Positions 17,618-26,984 are shown, counted from the first letter of the stretch. The stretch: 64,000 bases of DNA from Neptunomonas antarctica (GCF_001305295.1 NZ_LJSI01000042.1:154656-218655); one strand, 5' to 3'. Made by a program: numbers and translations. The notes: generated by a model not told the origin, from the letters alone.

Positions 17618-19867
17618 TTACAGACCCTGGCTGTATTGCGCGTTAGTAGACACCGTAATCATATTGTTCAACTGCTGCTGCGCCTGGTTATCGCCATTCA
17701 GGAAGTTTTCAAAGTGGGTCACCAACTGTGCTTTGTCTTGTTCCACTTTGGAGCCGGCGCCAATATTGGTTAAATCGATAAAGAATTCATCAAACTGATC
17801 AGCCAAATCATTAACGATATCGAAATTCAGGAACTGCTCGTCATTATAGATGCTCGGATAGCCGCCCTTCTGTTTATCAATGGCAAAAGAAACGCCTTTG
17901 ACATTGGTAATCGTGGTGGCTTTTTCACATTTCAGCATACAACCATCTTCGATGCTCGGCTTTTTACAGCCAACAGTTTGCTGGAAGAAGCACTGGCGAC
18001 TGGTCATCATCAGAATCGGGTGATAAATGCTGTAGAGCATTTTGAAGTTTTCCGGGCGTGCAATTTTTTTAATTTGCATACGGTTAATTTCGTTTGAAAT
18101 AAAGGCACCGGCACAGTTCAATTCTTCTTTTAACGTTAACAAGGCGTAAGAGTTGGTCGTATTTAAGAACGGCCCGGCAATCCACTCGATACCCATTTCA
18201 AATGCTTTGTAGGCAATGCCCGTATTGTTGCTGACGATACGGGCTGGTCGAACTTCTTCTAATAGTCGCACAGACTCGTCGTAATCTTTGCCAATTAATA
18301 CGGCAGGAAACCATGGGATCAAGTGGGGGTTGCGCCGGAAAATATCGATGTGCTTATCACAGTCTTTTTTCCAGCTTTCTGGCAGCTTGAAATACACATC
18401 GGCGTCTGTCAGGTCGCACAAGTACCTATCTTTTTCGTCAGCAATCAATATCGACAAAGTCGGTTTGCTGGTGGCTTTTTTATGGCTGACTAACGGCGCT
18501 ACGTCAACGTGTGGAATGATTTCTACGGAATTATTGAGCAATAAGGCCGCTTGGTTTTTTAATACGGTCAGTTCTTTAAACGGCAGACTTAAGTCACTCG
18601 CCAAACCGCTACAGTCAAAAGATTCGACCGTGTAATCGCTGATGGCGAAGTTCTTAAAACGCTTCTCTAATGCTGCCTTATCTATCGTTAGTTGGGTGGC
18701 CACCCTGAGCGCTGATTCGGTTTGCACCGTGTAAACTTTGTCGTCATCCCCAATGGTCATGGTTAAACACAAAGGTTCGTTGAGCTCGCCCGTAAAAGCT
18801 AATGCCAAAGGCTGTTTAGCGATGCTGAGGTATTTGATTTTATCAGCGAGTTCAGCGCCAAGATCATTTCTCTGGGTGTAGAGTTCTTCTCTTACTTCCT
18901 GAACTTGCACCACAGAAATTGCGTTACTGTTATCAACGGCGTGTTTAACACTGTGGTCACGAGGATTGTCGATAAACATATCCTTAGTGAGATTGCCTTG
19001 TAAAAATGAGTTCGTAAAGTCGCGGTTAAAAACCCGGTGTAAGTTGGAATCGTCGGCCAGTAGCTTTCCTGTTTTAACAAACTGGTCTACCTGCTTACGC
19101 CAGGTGTCTACCACGGTATAAACATAGTGTGCGCCTTTGATGCGCCCTTCTATTTTTAATGAATCTACTTGTGCATCGACTAACTGCGGCAAATCGAAAT
19201 ACGCAGAGTTATCTTTCAGGTTAAGCGGAAAGCGATTGCCCGCCTCAGTAATTTCATATTCATCACGACACGCCTGGCTGCAGCGGCCACGGTTACCTGA
19301 ATTACCAACACTCACTGAGCTGGAATAACATTGGCCAGAAAACGCGATACACAAAGAGCCATGAACAAAGACTTCTGTGAGCACATTATGCTCGTGTGCC
19401 AGCGCCGTCATAGTTTTGATTTCGCCAATATTTAACTCGCGCGACAAGTTAACGCGAGATGCGCCAATTTTTGCTAAGAACAGAATTTGCCCTTCGTTCA
19501 CCGTTGTCATCTGCGTTGAGGCGTGAATGTCGAGCGATGGAAAATGCTTCTTAACTAAATTGAACACACCCAGATCCTGAACAATGATGCCGTCTAGCCC
19601 TGAGTTAACCAGCTTGTTCAATAACTTAATCATTCCCGGGACTTCATGCTCGAGAATGACCACATTTAAGGTCAAAAACACTTCGCAATCATATTTGTGC
19701 GCTAAGCGTAAGATGCCCGTCAAGTCTTCAAAAGAAAGGTTAGTGGCGCGGTTACGGGCATTGAAGGTATCTAAGCCACAATATACGGCATTGGCACCGG
19801 CAATAACGGCGGCTTTAATCGCTTCAACATCCCCACCGGGTGCTAATAATTCAATCTTTCTACTCAT
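17618..19867 (-). CDS. Peptidase U32 family protein (RlhA/TrhP-related)
   Basis: 749 residues. The N-terminal TIM-barrel-like half is typical of U32 proteins: ELLAPGGDVEAIKAAVIAGA, ADAVYCGL-like NAVYCGLDTFNARN, VQDLGV, HASTQMT, and the signature FVHGSLCIAFSGQCYSSS with GNRGRCSQACR. Extra cysteines near residues 625-655 could complete an iron-sulfur site. Characterised relatives (RlhA, TrhP) hydroxylate rRNA or tRNA rather than cleave peptides, so RNA hydroxylation is more likely than proteolysis. The C-terminal half is not close to E. coli RlhA, so the exact substrate is unknown. It is followed by a GST gene. Confidence 0.85.
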   Translation of the reverse strand: MSRKIELLAPGGDVEAIKAAVIAGANAVYCGLDTFNARNRATNLSFEDLTGILRLAHKYDCEVFLTLNVVILEHEVPGMIKLLNKLVNSGLDGIIVQDLGVFNLVKKHFPSLDIHASTQMTTVNEGQILFLAKIGASRVNLSRELNIGEIKTMTALAHEHNVLTEVFVHGSLCIAFSGQCYSSSVSVGNSGNRGRCSQACRDEYEITEAGNRFPLNLKDNSAYFDLPQLVDAQVDSLKIEGRIKGAHYVYTVVDTWRKQVDQFVKTGKLLADDSNLHRVFNRDFTNSFLQGNLTKDMFIDNPRDHSVKHAVDNSNAISVVQVQEVREELYTQRNDLGAELADKIKYLSIAKQPLALAFTGELNEPLCLTMTIGDDDKVYTVQTESALRVATQLTIDKAALEKRFKNFAISDYTVESFDCSGLASDLSLPFKELTVLKNQAALLLNNSVEIIPHVDVAPLVSHKKATSKPTLSILIADEKDRYLCDLTDADVYFKLPESWKKDCDKHIDIFRRNPHLIPWFPAVLIGKDYDESVRLLEEVRPARIVSNNTGIAYKAFEMGIEWIAGPFLNTTNSYALLTLKEELNCAGAFISNEINRMQIKKIARPENFKMLYSIYHPILMMTSRQCFFQQTVGCKKPSIEDGCMLKCEKATTITNVKGVSFAIDKQKGGYPSIYNDEQFLNFDIVNDLADQFDEFFIDLTNIGAGSKVEQDKAQLVTHFENFLNGDNQAQQQLNNMITVSTNAQYSQGL

Positions 19868-20297
19868 GTGGCGAACTCACTTAATTCTGGATACTGACGT
19901 GGCAGGCGGGTTTAACGCGGAATTTTAACGGGAACGAAAGAGTAATGCTATGGATAACCCATTTATGCGAAATGTCATGTTTTTAGTGTGGTTAAATAGT
20001 GTTGCGTAAAAAACCCACTCTGATTCGGGTATCTAACAAGTGGCGCTTTCGCGTTACCTCTCGCCCTATTCTGGTGCACTACTCCCGCCTCACGAAAGAT
20101 AACAGGGCAATAGAGCACTCAACAACGGACTGGCCGGCTGGAATATACGCATAGCACACAGCTCGTGCTACATCTGGCCTGATTTTTGCTTAACACTTAC
20201 TTAACACGTAGAACTAATCTACTTTTCGGCAATGATGCCTTCTTAGCCTTTTTTACCCGCGGCTACGAAGGTTTTTTGCTTTTTGGAGCGAATCCTT
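19868..20297. other. Non-coding region upstream of the chemoreceptor operon, with a possible structured RNA
   Basis: No convincing ORF. Near 20130-20181, an inner stem TAGCAC/GTGCTA is nested within outer GGCC/GGCC pairing and followed by GATTTTT, which could be a terminator or leader hairpin for the downstream operon. Its motifs do not match the c-di-GMP (GEMM) riboswitch consensus, although the operon encodes an EAL protein. Confidence 0.35.
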
Positions 20298-21431
20298 ATG
20301 TTGTGGTTAAGCTACCCGGTGTTTCTGCTGCTATATCACATTGGTATTAATGGCGTGATTATAGCGCTACTACTCACGTCAATTAGCAGTGTACTGCTGG
20401 CTGGATTCTTCCCTGCTCAACCGCTATGGTCCTTAATACTACTCCCCGGATACCTCGGCGCATCTAGCTTATGGCTTCTACAGAGTGAAATATTACGGCT
20501 TAGCAAAAGCTGTCAGGTCGGAGCAGCCAGAGCAACACCTGAGCTACCTGGTAGCTCAGAATGGCTTCTACTCCAACCGTTGACACGCCAGTTTCGACAA
20601 CTATTGAATATGTCCAACCGCCAACAATTACTCCTCCAGCAACGCCTTGAGGAAATTTCCCACTCTTCTCAGGAGCTTGAACAAAGCGCCATCAGCGTGA
20701 CTCAGAGTGCTGAGCGACAAAGCGATGCGGCAGGTACTGCCGCTGCGGCAGTCGAAGAGCTTAACGTCAGTATCCATGAGGTCACCCGATTGGCCGATGC
20801 CTCGCGGCAAACCAGCGTGGACGCCAGCAAGCAACTTGAGGATGGCATCTATCATTTGCGCGAACTGGTCCTGAGTGTCGCAGGTATCGTCGAACAGGCG
20901 GTTGCTACCAATGTGCTGATGAACGAGTTGAGTAACAATTCCCAACAGATCAGTCAGATGTCGAGTGTTATTCAGGGCATTGCAGACCAGACTAACCTGC
21001 TATCACTAAACGCCGCTATTGAAGCGGCACGGGCAGGTGAAAGTGGCAGAGGTTTTGCGGTAGTCGCTGACGAAGTACGTACCCTGGCCCGCCATAGTCA
21101 GGAATCAGCGGCTGAGATCACTCTCAGCATTAAGACGGTTCAGCAACATATTGCATCGACCTCCGCCAAGATGTCCGACCTGTCTGCGCATGCTGAACAC
21201 AGCCTGCGTAGCTCGGAAGTCGTGGGGTCCCGGCTTGATCAAGCTTATAGCCGCACACAGGAATTGACAGAACAGGTACTACAGGTCGCCGTTAGTACAG
21301 AGCAGCAAAGTCTGGCCGTTACCGAAATCGCTACGCTCGCCGATCAGGTATCTCAGGGCAATATCGATAATTTGCATGCCGCCGACCAAACCCGCACTAT
21401 CGCCCGCCATCTTGCCCAGCTTACGGAGTAA
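20298..21431 (+). CDS. Methyl-accepting chemotaxis protein without a periplasmic sensor domain
   Basis: About 377 residues from the ATG at 20298, chosen because GGAG lies 9 bases upstream; a TTG 15 bases earlier is less likely. Two or three N-terminal hydrophobic helices (to about residue 60) are separated only by short loops. They are followed by a cytoplasmic coiled-coil signalling domain with the conserved hairpin tip ([20 protein letters not shown], then [15 protein letters not shown]). It would signal through CheA/CheW. The lack of a ligand domain suggests sensing within the membrane, in the cytoplasm, or through the NIT-like partner encoded 5 bp downstream. Confidence 0.92.
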   Translation: MLWLSYPVFLLLYHIGINGVIIALLLTSISSVLLAGFFPAQPLWSLILLPGYLGASSLWLLQSEILRLSKSCQVGAARATPELPGSSEWLLLQPLTRQFRQLLNMSNRQQLLLQQRLEEISHSSQELEQSAISVTQSAERQSDAAGTAAAAVEELNVSIHEVTRLADASRQTSVDASKQLEDGIYHLRELVLSVAGIVEQAVATNVLMNELSNNSQQISQMSSVIQGIADQTNLLSLNAAIEAARAGESGRGFAVVADEVRTLARHSQESAAEITLSIKTVQQHIASTSAKMSDLSAHAEHSLRSSEVVGSRLDQAYSRTQELTEQVLQVAVSTEQQSLAVTEIATLADQVSQGNIDNLHAADQTRTIARHLAQLTE

Positions 21432-21436
21432 TAATC

Positions 21437-22285
21437 ATGATCACACTCTTCGATCTGCAATGGTCTCCTCTATTAGTTATTATCCTACTGGCTTGTATGA
21501 TGCTGTCTTTCTACTCGCTGTATCGGAACATGACATGGCAACGACAAAAGCGCCTCACCGCCAACATTGGCGAGCTAAAACTGTTACGTACGCTACTTGG
21601 CGATTTTCAGCGACATCGAGGCTTAAGTACGGGGTTATTAGCCGGGGATATCAGCATGAAAGCCGAGTTGTCCATGACTCGAGCCAGACTCGATAAAAGC
21701 ATCCATCGGGCGCAACAGCTCAACTCAACCCATACAACGGCGTGGCAGCCACTGTTGGGTCAGTGGCATCAGATAGGTCAGGGATCAGTATGCGATCCCG
21801 CTAAAAACCTACTGAACCACCATGAGCTGATCCGCACTACCATTTTCCTGTTTGAAGATATTGCCGGCGAACTGGCGCTGAGCCAGGAGCAACAGAGTTA
21901 TCTGAGCTGCATCTGGCAGGAGGTGGTGCAAACCGCTGAGTGGACAGGCCAAGCGCGGGCACTGGGAACAGGTATCGCTGCAGAACGATTCAGCAGCGCG
22001 GCTCAGCGGGTGCGACTGCGTTTCCTGCATGAAAAAGTCCAACGGCTATCTGCATCCGCTTTTGCCACACTGGGGCATAGCAAAAGCAACCCGATGAACC
22101 TGCATAACTCCAGAGAAGCCATTAGCGACTTTCTCGTCTGCCTGGAACAGGAGTTCCTTAATTCTGCCCATCCACAGATAGAGGCCAAACTGTATTTCGA
22201 AAAAGCTACTTTAGCCATCAATGAACTTTTGGCATTGGTAGATAAAGCGCTAACCGGCTTGGAACAAACACAGAGGCGTCATTGA
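21437..22285 (+). CDS. Membrane-anchored NIT-like sensor protein
   Basis: 282 residues. One N-terminal transmembrane helix (about 8-28) is followed by a helical domain with the pattern R-HRGLSTGLL near residues 57-65. This is the hallmark of nitrate/nitrite-sensing (NIT) domains (R-x-RG-x-S-x-G). No output domain is present, so it probably works with its neighbours: the chemoreceptor ends 5 bp before it and the EAL protein starts 1 bp after it. A ligand is not proven. Ribosome site GGAG about 8 bases upstream. Confidence 0.65.
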   Translation: MITLFDLQWSPLLVIILLACMMLSFYSLYRNMTWQRQKRLTANIGELKLLRTLLGDFQRHRGLSTGLLAGDISMKAELSMTRARLDKSIHRAQQLNSTHTTAWQPLLGQWHQIGQGSVCDPAKNLLNHHELIRTTIFLFEDIAGELALSQEQQSYLSCIWQEVVQTAEWTGQARALGTGIAAERFSSAAQRVRLRFLHEKVQRLSASAFATLGHSKSNPMNLHNSREAISDFLVCLEQEFLNSAHPQIEAKLYFEKATLAINELLALVDKALTGLEQTQRRH

Positions 22286-22286
22286 T

Positions 22287-23552
22287 ATGAGTGATTTAAT
22301 TTTCAGATCGACGCTATACGACCCGAATAATAATAGCTCACTCGATTCTTCCGCTATTTTCAGGCCGTATCACGACAGCATGCTTACCAGTCATTTTCAG
22401 CCGATCTACAGCATCGCACATCGCCGGGCCATCGGTTATGAAGGTTTAGTGCGTGCTAAGCTGCCCAACGGTTCACCGCAATCGCCCGCTGAATTGTTTG
22501 CCCTGCCTGATAATGGTCAGGAGATGCTTGAGCTGGATCGCCTGTGCCGCACACTGCACGTAGAGAACTTTACCCGTCAGCATTCAAGCCATGAATGGTT
22601 GTTCATAAACCTGAATGGCCAGTCACTGATCAGCGAGCAGCCCGATATCGGCTTCACTCAGCGTCTGATCAACACATCCGGACTTCCACCACACCGCTTA
22701 GTTATTGAGATTTTAGAAAACGAAATAAACGATCTGGCCCGCTTACAGCACTTCATTGACAACTTCCGTCAGCTCGGTTGCCTCATCGCTATCGATGACT
22801 TTGGTGCCGGCCACTCTAACTTTGATCGAATTTGGCAACTTGAACCTGACATAGTAAAAATTGACCGTAACCTGGTTCGACAGGCAGGCCTGAGCAAAAG
22901 AGTTGAACGTATATTGTCCGGGATAATTGCTTTACTCCACGAAGCCGGCAGCTTGGTGGTTCTGGAAGGGATCGAAACAGAACGCGAAGCAAACGTGGCT
23001 ATTGCTGCGAACGCCGACATGATGCAAGGCTTCTATTTTGCTCGTCCCGCCGCAGAATTGCTGCCCCATACCGGTAAATCAAATAAAATTGACCTGCTGT
23101 TAAATACCCAAAGACATCTGCACACCCAGCAAAGAAACACTCGACAACAAGAAACACGACTTATACAACAGCTGTTTCAACGCGCAGTCGGTGAGTTTAC
23201 GCAACACAAGGATTTACAGCAAAGTAGTGCTCAACTTTTCAGCGATCCAAGAACAGCACGCAGTTACTTACTGGATGAAGCGGGCTGCCAAATCACCAAC
23301 AGCATTTATGCACCACGCCACCATTCAAAAATCGAACTTCGCTTCGCTCCGCTACTTTGTGGTAACCATGCCAACTGGTCACATCGCCCCTATCACTACC
23401 GTGCCCTAGAACGGCCGGGCACCACTTATGTCAGCAAGCCTTACCTGTCGGTTGCCGACTCTCAGATGTGTGTCACCCTGTCTCAGGCATTCCGGGTGGG
23501 AAGCGATATACGGGTTTTCTGCTGCGACCTGGACTGGAACGATAATGCGTAA
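22287..23552 (+). CDS. EAL-domain cyclic di-GMP phosphodiesterase
   Basis: 421 residues. The EAL domain spans about 30-270 with catalytic residues in place: E52 (as EGL), Asn in FINLNGQS, Glu in VIEILEN, the metal-binding pair AIDDFGAG, Lys in DIVKIDRN, Glu in VLEGIET, and QGFYFARP. It should therefore hydrolyse c-di-GMP to pGpG. The C-terminal 140 residues form a second soluble domain, possibly PAS/Cache-like as found after EAL in other proteins, and may bind a ligand. It has no transmembrane segment and is translationally close (1 bp) to the NIT-like gene, so it is likely the output of that module. Confidence 0.93.
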   Translation: MSDLIFRSTLYDPNNNSSLDSSAIFRPYHDSMLTSHFQPIYSIAHRRAIGYEGLVRAKLPNGSPQSPAELFALPDNGQEMLELDRLCRTLHVENFTRQHSSHEWLFINLNGQSLISEQPDIGFTQRLINTSGLPPHRLVIEILENEINDLARLQHFIDNFRQLGCLIAIDDFGAGHSNFDRIWQLEPDIVKIDRNLVRQAGLSKRVERILSGIIALLHEAGSLVVLEGIETEREANVAIAANADMMQGFYFARPAAELLPHTGKSNKIDLLLNTQRHLHTQQRNTRQQETRLIQQLFQRAVGEFTQHKDLQQSSAQLFSDPRTARSYLLDEAGCQITNSIYAPRHHSKIELRFAPLLCGNHANWSHRPYHYRALERPGTTYVSKPYLSVADSQMCVTLSQAFRVGSDIRVFCCDLDWNDNA

Positions 23553-23595
23553 TTACTGATAAATACGACCCACTATTAATCATTCGTGGGCACTA

Positions 23596-23660
23596 TCTAA
23601 GTAAAGAGCCTAAGCAAAGCACCTAAGTAACGGTTCTAAGTAAAGGTTCTAAGTAAAAAA
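23596..23660. repeat. 13-bp tandem repeat, five copies, at a convergent gene junction
   Basis: Units start at 23596, 23609, 23622, 23635 and 23648, with consensus TCTAAGTAAAGGT and a few changes each. The array lies between the EAL gene and the dehalogenase-like gene. The last copy overlaps the TAG stop of the latter (23649-23651). Confidence 0.85.
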
Positions 23661-24524
23661 CCGATGCAATTCAGCGGCGACTTCATCAGGCGCCTCTTCC
23701 GGAAGAAAGTGTCCGCAGTTTACCCCTCTACCCTCTACTTTTTCAGCTCGCTCGCGCCATACATTCAAGACATCATAACTACGGTGTACAAACCCCTTCG
23801 TACCCCATAAGACAAGCAGTGGGCAGTTAACTTTTTTATCGATATCCTCTTCGTCATGTTGCAGGTCGATACTCGCGGCAGCACGATAATCTTCGCAGCT
23901 GGCATGAATCGATTCTGGCGTACTGAAACAGCGTATATACTCAGCCATCGCTTCATCGCTGAATACTGCACCGGGCGCACTCCAGCGCTTCATTTTTTCG
24001 GTAAGATAATAAGCGGGATCGGCGCCAATCATGTGCTCAGGTAGCCCATTAGGTTGAATCAGGAAGAACCAGTGATAGTAACCTGTGGCAAACGCCTGAT
24101 CGGTATTCTGAAACATATGATAGGTCGGTGCGATGTCCATCACACAGACTTTTTTGACCTTCTCTTGATGATCGAGCGCCATTCGGTGTGCCACTCTGGC
24201 GCCACGATCATGACCCGCCACAAAAAATTCCGGATAACCCAAAGAAGCCATTACCTCGACCATATCCTGCGCCATCACACGCTTTGAATAAGGAGAATGA
24301 TCCTCAGTGCTCGGCGGTTTTGAGCTATCACCATAACCGCGTAAGTCTGGACAGATAACATGGAAATGATTCATGAGATGCTTAGCGACTTCTCGCCAGA
24401 TAACATGAGTTTGCGGGTAACCATGTAAAAGAAGCAGGGGCGCTCCCGAACCACCATGCACCAGATTAATTTCAGCAGAGGCCGTTTTCACCCGTGCTTC
24501 AGTAAAACCTTTTGCAAATATCAT
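23649..24524 (-). CDS. Haloacetate (fluoroacetate) dehalogenase-like alpha/beta hydrolase
   Basis: 291 residues, an alpha/beta hydrolase whose nucleophile elbow is GHDRGAR, giving an aspartate nucleophile (D106). The fluoroacetate dehalogenase set is complete: D106, R107, R110, D130 (DIAPTYHMF), H151-W152 (YYHWFF), Y213 (CEDYRA) and H272 (NCGHFLPEE). Enzymes with these residues cleave C-F or C-Cl bonds of haloacetates to glycolate. Some family members act on other substrates, so the halogen specificity is inferred. Ribosome site GGGAG 8 bases before ATG. The GNAT-nitrilase gene ends 21 bp upstream on the same strand. Confidence 0.85.
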   Translation of the reverse strand: MIFAKGFTEARVKTASAEINLVHGGSGAPLLLLHGYPQTHVIWREVAKHLMNHFHVICPDLRGYGDSSKPPSTEDHSPYSKRVMAQDMVEVMASLGYPEFFVAGHDRGARVAHRMALDHQEKVKKVCVMDIAPTYHMFQNTDQAFATGYYHWFFLIQPNGLPEHMIGADPAYYLTEKMKRWSAPGAVFSDEAMAEYIRCFSTPESIHASCEDYRAAASIDLQHDEEDIDKKVNCPLLVLWGTKGFVHRSYDVLNVWRERAEKVEGRGVNCGHFLPEEAPDEVAAELHRFFT

Positions 24525-24545
24525 CGACAGGCTCCCTTTTTACTT

Positions 24546-26075
24546 TTATTTAACGCCTTTCCAGTCAAGGCTGTAAAGATCCGTTCGACGATCCTTTAAG
24601 TTATTGACTGAGCCTTCACTGCGCACAGATTTCAATTTATCCAAGTCCAAATCACTGAACATAATCATTTCTGTATTGGGTGTTGTTTCAGCCATGACTG
24701 CATCATGTGGGAAAGCGAAATCTGATGGCGAGAATACTGACGCTTGCGAGTATTGCACATCCAGGTTTTCTACTTGTGGCAAGTTGCCACAGCTCCCGCA
24801 TATGACCACATAGCACTCGTTTTCTATTGCACGTGCGTGTGCACAATGGCGAACACGTAAGTAACCGTTTTTGGTATCCGTCCAGAAAGGCACAAAGAGG
24901 ATATCCATGTCTTGTTCGGCAAGTATTCGGCCCAACTCGGGGAACTCAACATCGTAGCAGATCAGAATGCCGATACGGCCCGCGTCTGTTTCAAAGACGC
25001 GTAACTCATTCCCCCCCTGAATAACCCAGTCACGACGCTCATGTGGCGTAATATGAATTTTGCTTTGTGACTCGACCGTACCATCCCGACGGCACAGGTA
25101 ACTGACATTGTAGAGCTGATCATCTACTACCAGCGGTAAGGAACCGGTAATCACGTTGATGTTGTAACTCACCGCCATTTGCGACATTTCGTTTTTAAAA
25201 CGCTCAGTAAAGCTCGCTACAAAACGAATCGCCTCGGTCTGGTTGCGCTGGTTAGGGCTTAAGCCCATCAGCGGCGCATTGAAAAATTCAGGAAATAACG
25301 CAAAGTCACTTTTATAATTGGACAACGCATCAATAAAATATTCGACCTGCTTTAGCATTTCCTCAACGGATTCTACTTCGCGCATTTGCCATTGGATCGC
25401 ACCAATACGCACCAGGGTTTTACGTGTATCGAGCACGCTGCTTTCCGGTTCGAAGAAAATATTCCGCCATTCCAATAAGGTGGCATAGCCCTGGGATTTT
25501 TCATCCTCCGGCAGATATTGCTTAAGCAGGCGCGTAACCTGAAAATCATTCGACAACTGAAATGTTAAGATAGGGTCGTAGATGCGTTTATGATCAACCG
25601 CTTCTATATATTCAGCCGGCGACATTTCATCGGAATGCTGATAATAGTTAGGGATACGCCCGCCCGCTAAAATCGCCCGTAAATTGTGCTGTCGGCATAA
25701 CTCTTTACGGGCTTCGTATAAACGCCGGCCTAAACGGAACCCGCGGTAATCCTTATGGATCAGCACATCTAAGCCATAAAGCGCATCGCCTGCGGAATCA
25801 TTAAGAATGGTTTCTTTGGCGCTGATCAAATCATCATAGGTATGCGGGTTGCTGAAACGCAGATAATTTACCTGTACCGATAACGCTACCCCCACGATAG
25901 TATCGCGGTCAACCAGGCAGATCTGCCCCTCGGGCAGATCCTCCATCAGCTTAAAGATCGTATGTTCTGGCCACGCTCCTCCAATATCGTCATAAATCGA
26001 ATCCATCAAGTCTTTAAGCTGCGGATAATCAGATTTTTCAAGGATGCGTATTTTCAGATGCAGATCTTCGAACAT
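24546..26075 (-). CDS. GNAT acetyltransferase fused to a nitrilase-superfamily amidohydrolase
   Basis: About 509 residues. The N-terminal GNAT domain (about 1-200, with YRGFRLGRRLYEARKELC as acetyl-CoA pyrophosphate loop) is followed by a carbon-nitrogen hydrolase domain (about 215-505) with the Glu (FPEFFNAP), Lys (SQSKIHITPHER) and Cys (ILICYDVEFPE) catalytic residues. This two-domain arrangement is known in bacteria, but its substrate is not. The start is set at 26075 because AAGGAA lies 6 bases upstream; the frame stays open for 30 more codons with no better site. It is probably co-transcribed with the dehalogenase-like gene downstream. Confidence 0.88.
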   Translation of the reverse strand: MFEDLHLKIRILEKSDYPQLKDLMDSIYDDIGGAWPEHTIFKLMEDLPEGQICLVDRDTIVGVALSVQVNYLRFSNPHTYDDLISAKETILNDSAGDALYGLDVLIHKDYRGFRLGRRLYEARKELCRQHNLRAILAGGRIPNYYQHSDEMSPAEYIEAVDHKRIYDPILTFQLSNDFQVTRLLKQYLPEDEKSQGYATLLEWRNIFFEPESSVLDTRKTLVRIGAIQWQMREVESVEEMLKQVEYFIDALSNYKSDFALFPEFFNAPLMGLSPNQRNQTEAIRFVASFTERFKNEMSQMAVSYNINVITGSLPLVVDDQLYNVSYLCRRDGTVESQSKIHITPHERRDWVIQGGNELRVFETDAGRIGILICYDVEFPELGRILAEQDMDILFVPFWTDTKNGYLRVRHCAHARAIENECYVVICGSCGNLPQVENLDVQYSQASVFSPSDFAFPHDAVMAETTPNTEMIMFSDLDLDKLKSVRSEGSVNNLKDRRTDLYSLDWKGVK

Positions 26076-26210
26076 TATGTTTCCTTCATTCATTTCGCAC
26101 ATAAGCGGTGGCGTCATTATAGCGACCTGCCGCGCAACATAAATACAAAAATGCTCAGATCTCACCCGGCTACATGAATTTAGGCTTAAGCTCCATGTTT
26201 TGCACTGGTT

Positions 26211-26738
26211 TTATAAGACCGTTTGATTAAAGGAAATTTGCCGGGCCGCCATCAGCGCAGCGGTAATCCGTAGCGCCTGGTCAATCGCCTGATCGGTCTC
26301 GCCGAGTTGCCTTAAACTGCTGCTGTGACTGCGAAAACAGTTATAACCACCATTTACCATAGAAACGCCAACACAGGCATAGTGGTAAGCAATCTCGTTG
26401 GTTACCTTGATATCTTCAAACGAGCGTAAGCTGAGTGCGTCTAACGTGCCCCCCGCTGCCAGATCAATAACTCCACGGCTGACAAAATAAGGGTTAGTAA
26501 CTGACATGCGGTTTACCGCGAACAGCAGTTCGCGCTTTTCATTTTCAGCGAGTGCTCCTAAGCAGTTTTTAACTAAAGCAATCACAGACTGGTCCCGGCA
26601 AGCGAGCGCTGCTGCCCAGGCTAGCATTTTTCGATTAGCCTGACTGAGGAATACCTGCTCTGTCAGGACACTGTCCAAAAGCGCTTCCTGATCTTCCGAT
26701 TCAGCTGAAAAACATACAGCTTGTATAGTGACAGACAT
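26211..26738 (-). CDS. AhpD/carboxymuconolactone-decarboxylase-like protein with one redox Cys missing
   Basis: 175 residues. The C-terminal part aligns with AhpD: VSMVNGGYNCFRSHSSSLRQLG against the family's INGCxxCxxxH-x-LR-x-x-G. C134 and H138 are present, but the first Cys of CxxC is Gly131, and the glutamate of the proton relay is also not aligned. A normal AhpD dithiol peroxidase cycle therefore looks impossible unless another Cys takes part (C9, C47, C59 and C122 exist). Its ATG lies one base after the stop of a 55-residue ORF, so the two are coupled under a TetR-type operator. Confidence 0.75.
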   Translation of the reverse strand: MSVTIQAVCFSAESEDQEALLDSVLTEQVFLSQANRKMLAWAAALACRDQSVIALVKNCLGALAENEKRELLFAVNRMSVTNPYFVSRGVIDLAAGGTLDALSLRSFEDIKVTNEIAYHYACVGVSMVNGGYNCFRSHSSSLRQLGETDQAIDQALRITAALMAARQISFNQTVL

Positions 26739-26739
26739 A

Positions 26740-26907
26740 CTAGTTACCTGACATTTTTACAGGTTTGAGGTAACCGGCTAAGTTTTCAAAGCGCGACATC
26801 CAACCCGTAATATTTTCGATAACGTTAACAGGATGCGCCAGCAAGCCGACAGCCAGGCGAGTCCGGTAACAGGGTAGTGAAAAAGGAAAGCTATAAAGAG
26901 TGGTCAT
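26740..26907 (-). CDS. Small 55-residue protein upstream of the AhpD-like gene
   Basis: A short ORF beginning MTTLYSFPFSLPCYRTRLAV and ending YLKPVKMSGN. It has a strong ribosome site (GAGGTG just before ATG), and its TAG stop sits one base before the next ATG, which is the layout of a translationally coupled gene pair. It has no recognised domain: one Cys, a central amphipathic or hydrophobic stretch, and no signal peptide. It is the first gene of the minus-strand transcript facing the TetR gene. A leader peptide or a small partner of the AhpD-like protein are both possible. Confidence 0.65.
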   Translation of the reverse strand: MTTLYSFPFSLPCYRTRLAVGLLAHPVNVIENITGWMSRFENLAGYLKPVKMSGN

Positions 26908-26936
26908 ATTCACCTCGGTTTTTTTGACACCAAAAC

Positions 26937-26952
26937 GGTACAGATCTGTACC
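26937..26952. promoter_or_regulatory. Operator 1, 16-bp perfect palindrome (TetR-type)
   Basis: GGTACAGATCTGTACC is fully self-complementary. It overlaps the predicted -10 of the minus-strand promoter. A related site lies 48 bp away. Confidence 0.75.
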
Positions 26953-26978
26953 TTATTGATTTAAACACACCCGGTCAA
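26950..26978 (-). promoter_or_regulatory. Predicted sigma-70 promoter for the small ORF/AhpD-like genes
   Basis: Read on the minus strand: TTGACC (26978-26973), 17-base spacer, TAAGGT (26955-26950). Operator 1 covers the -10, so binding there would repress. Confidence 0.5.
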
Positions 26979-26984
26979 CACAAA

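Noticed and set aside
19868..20297. c-di-GMP (GEMM) riboswitch before the chemoreceptor/EAL operon
   Set aside because: An ACAGGGCAA-like string is present, but the flanking conserved blocks and pairing of GEMM are absent.
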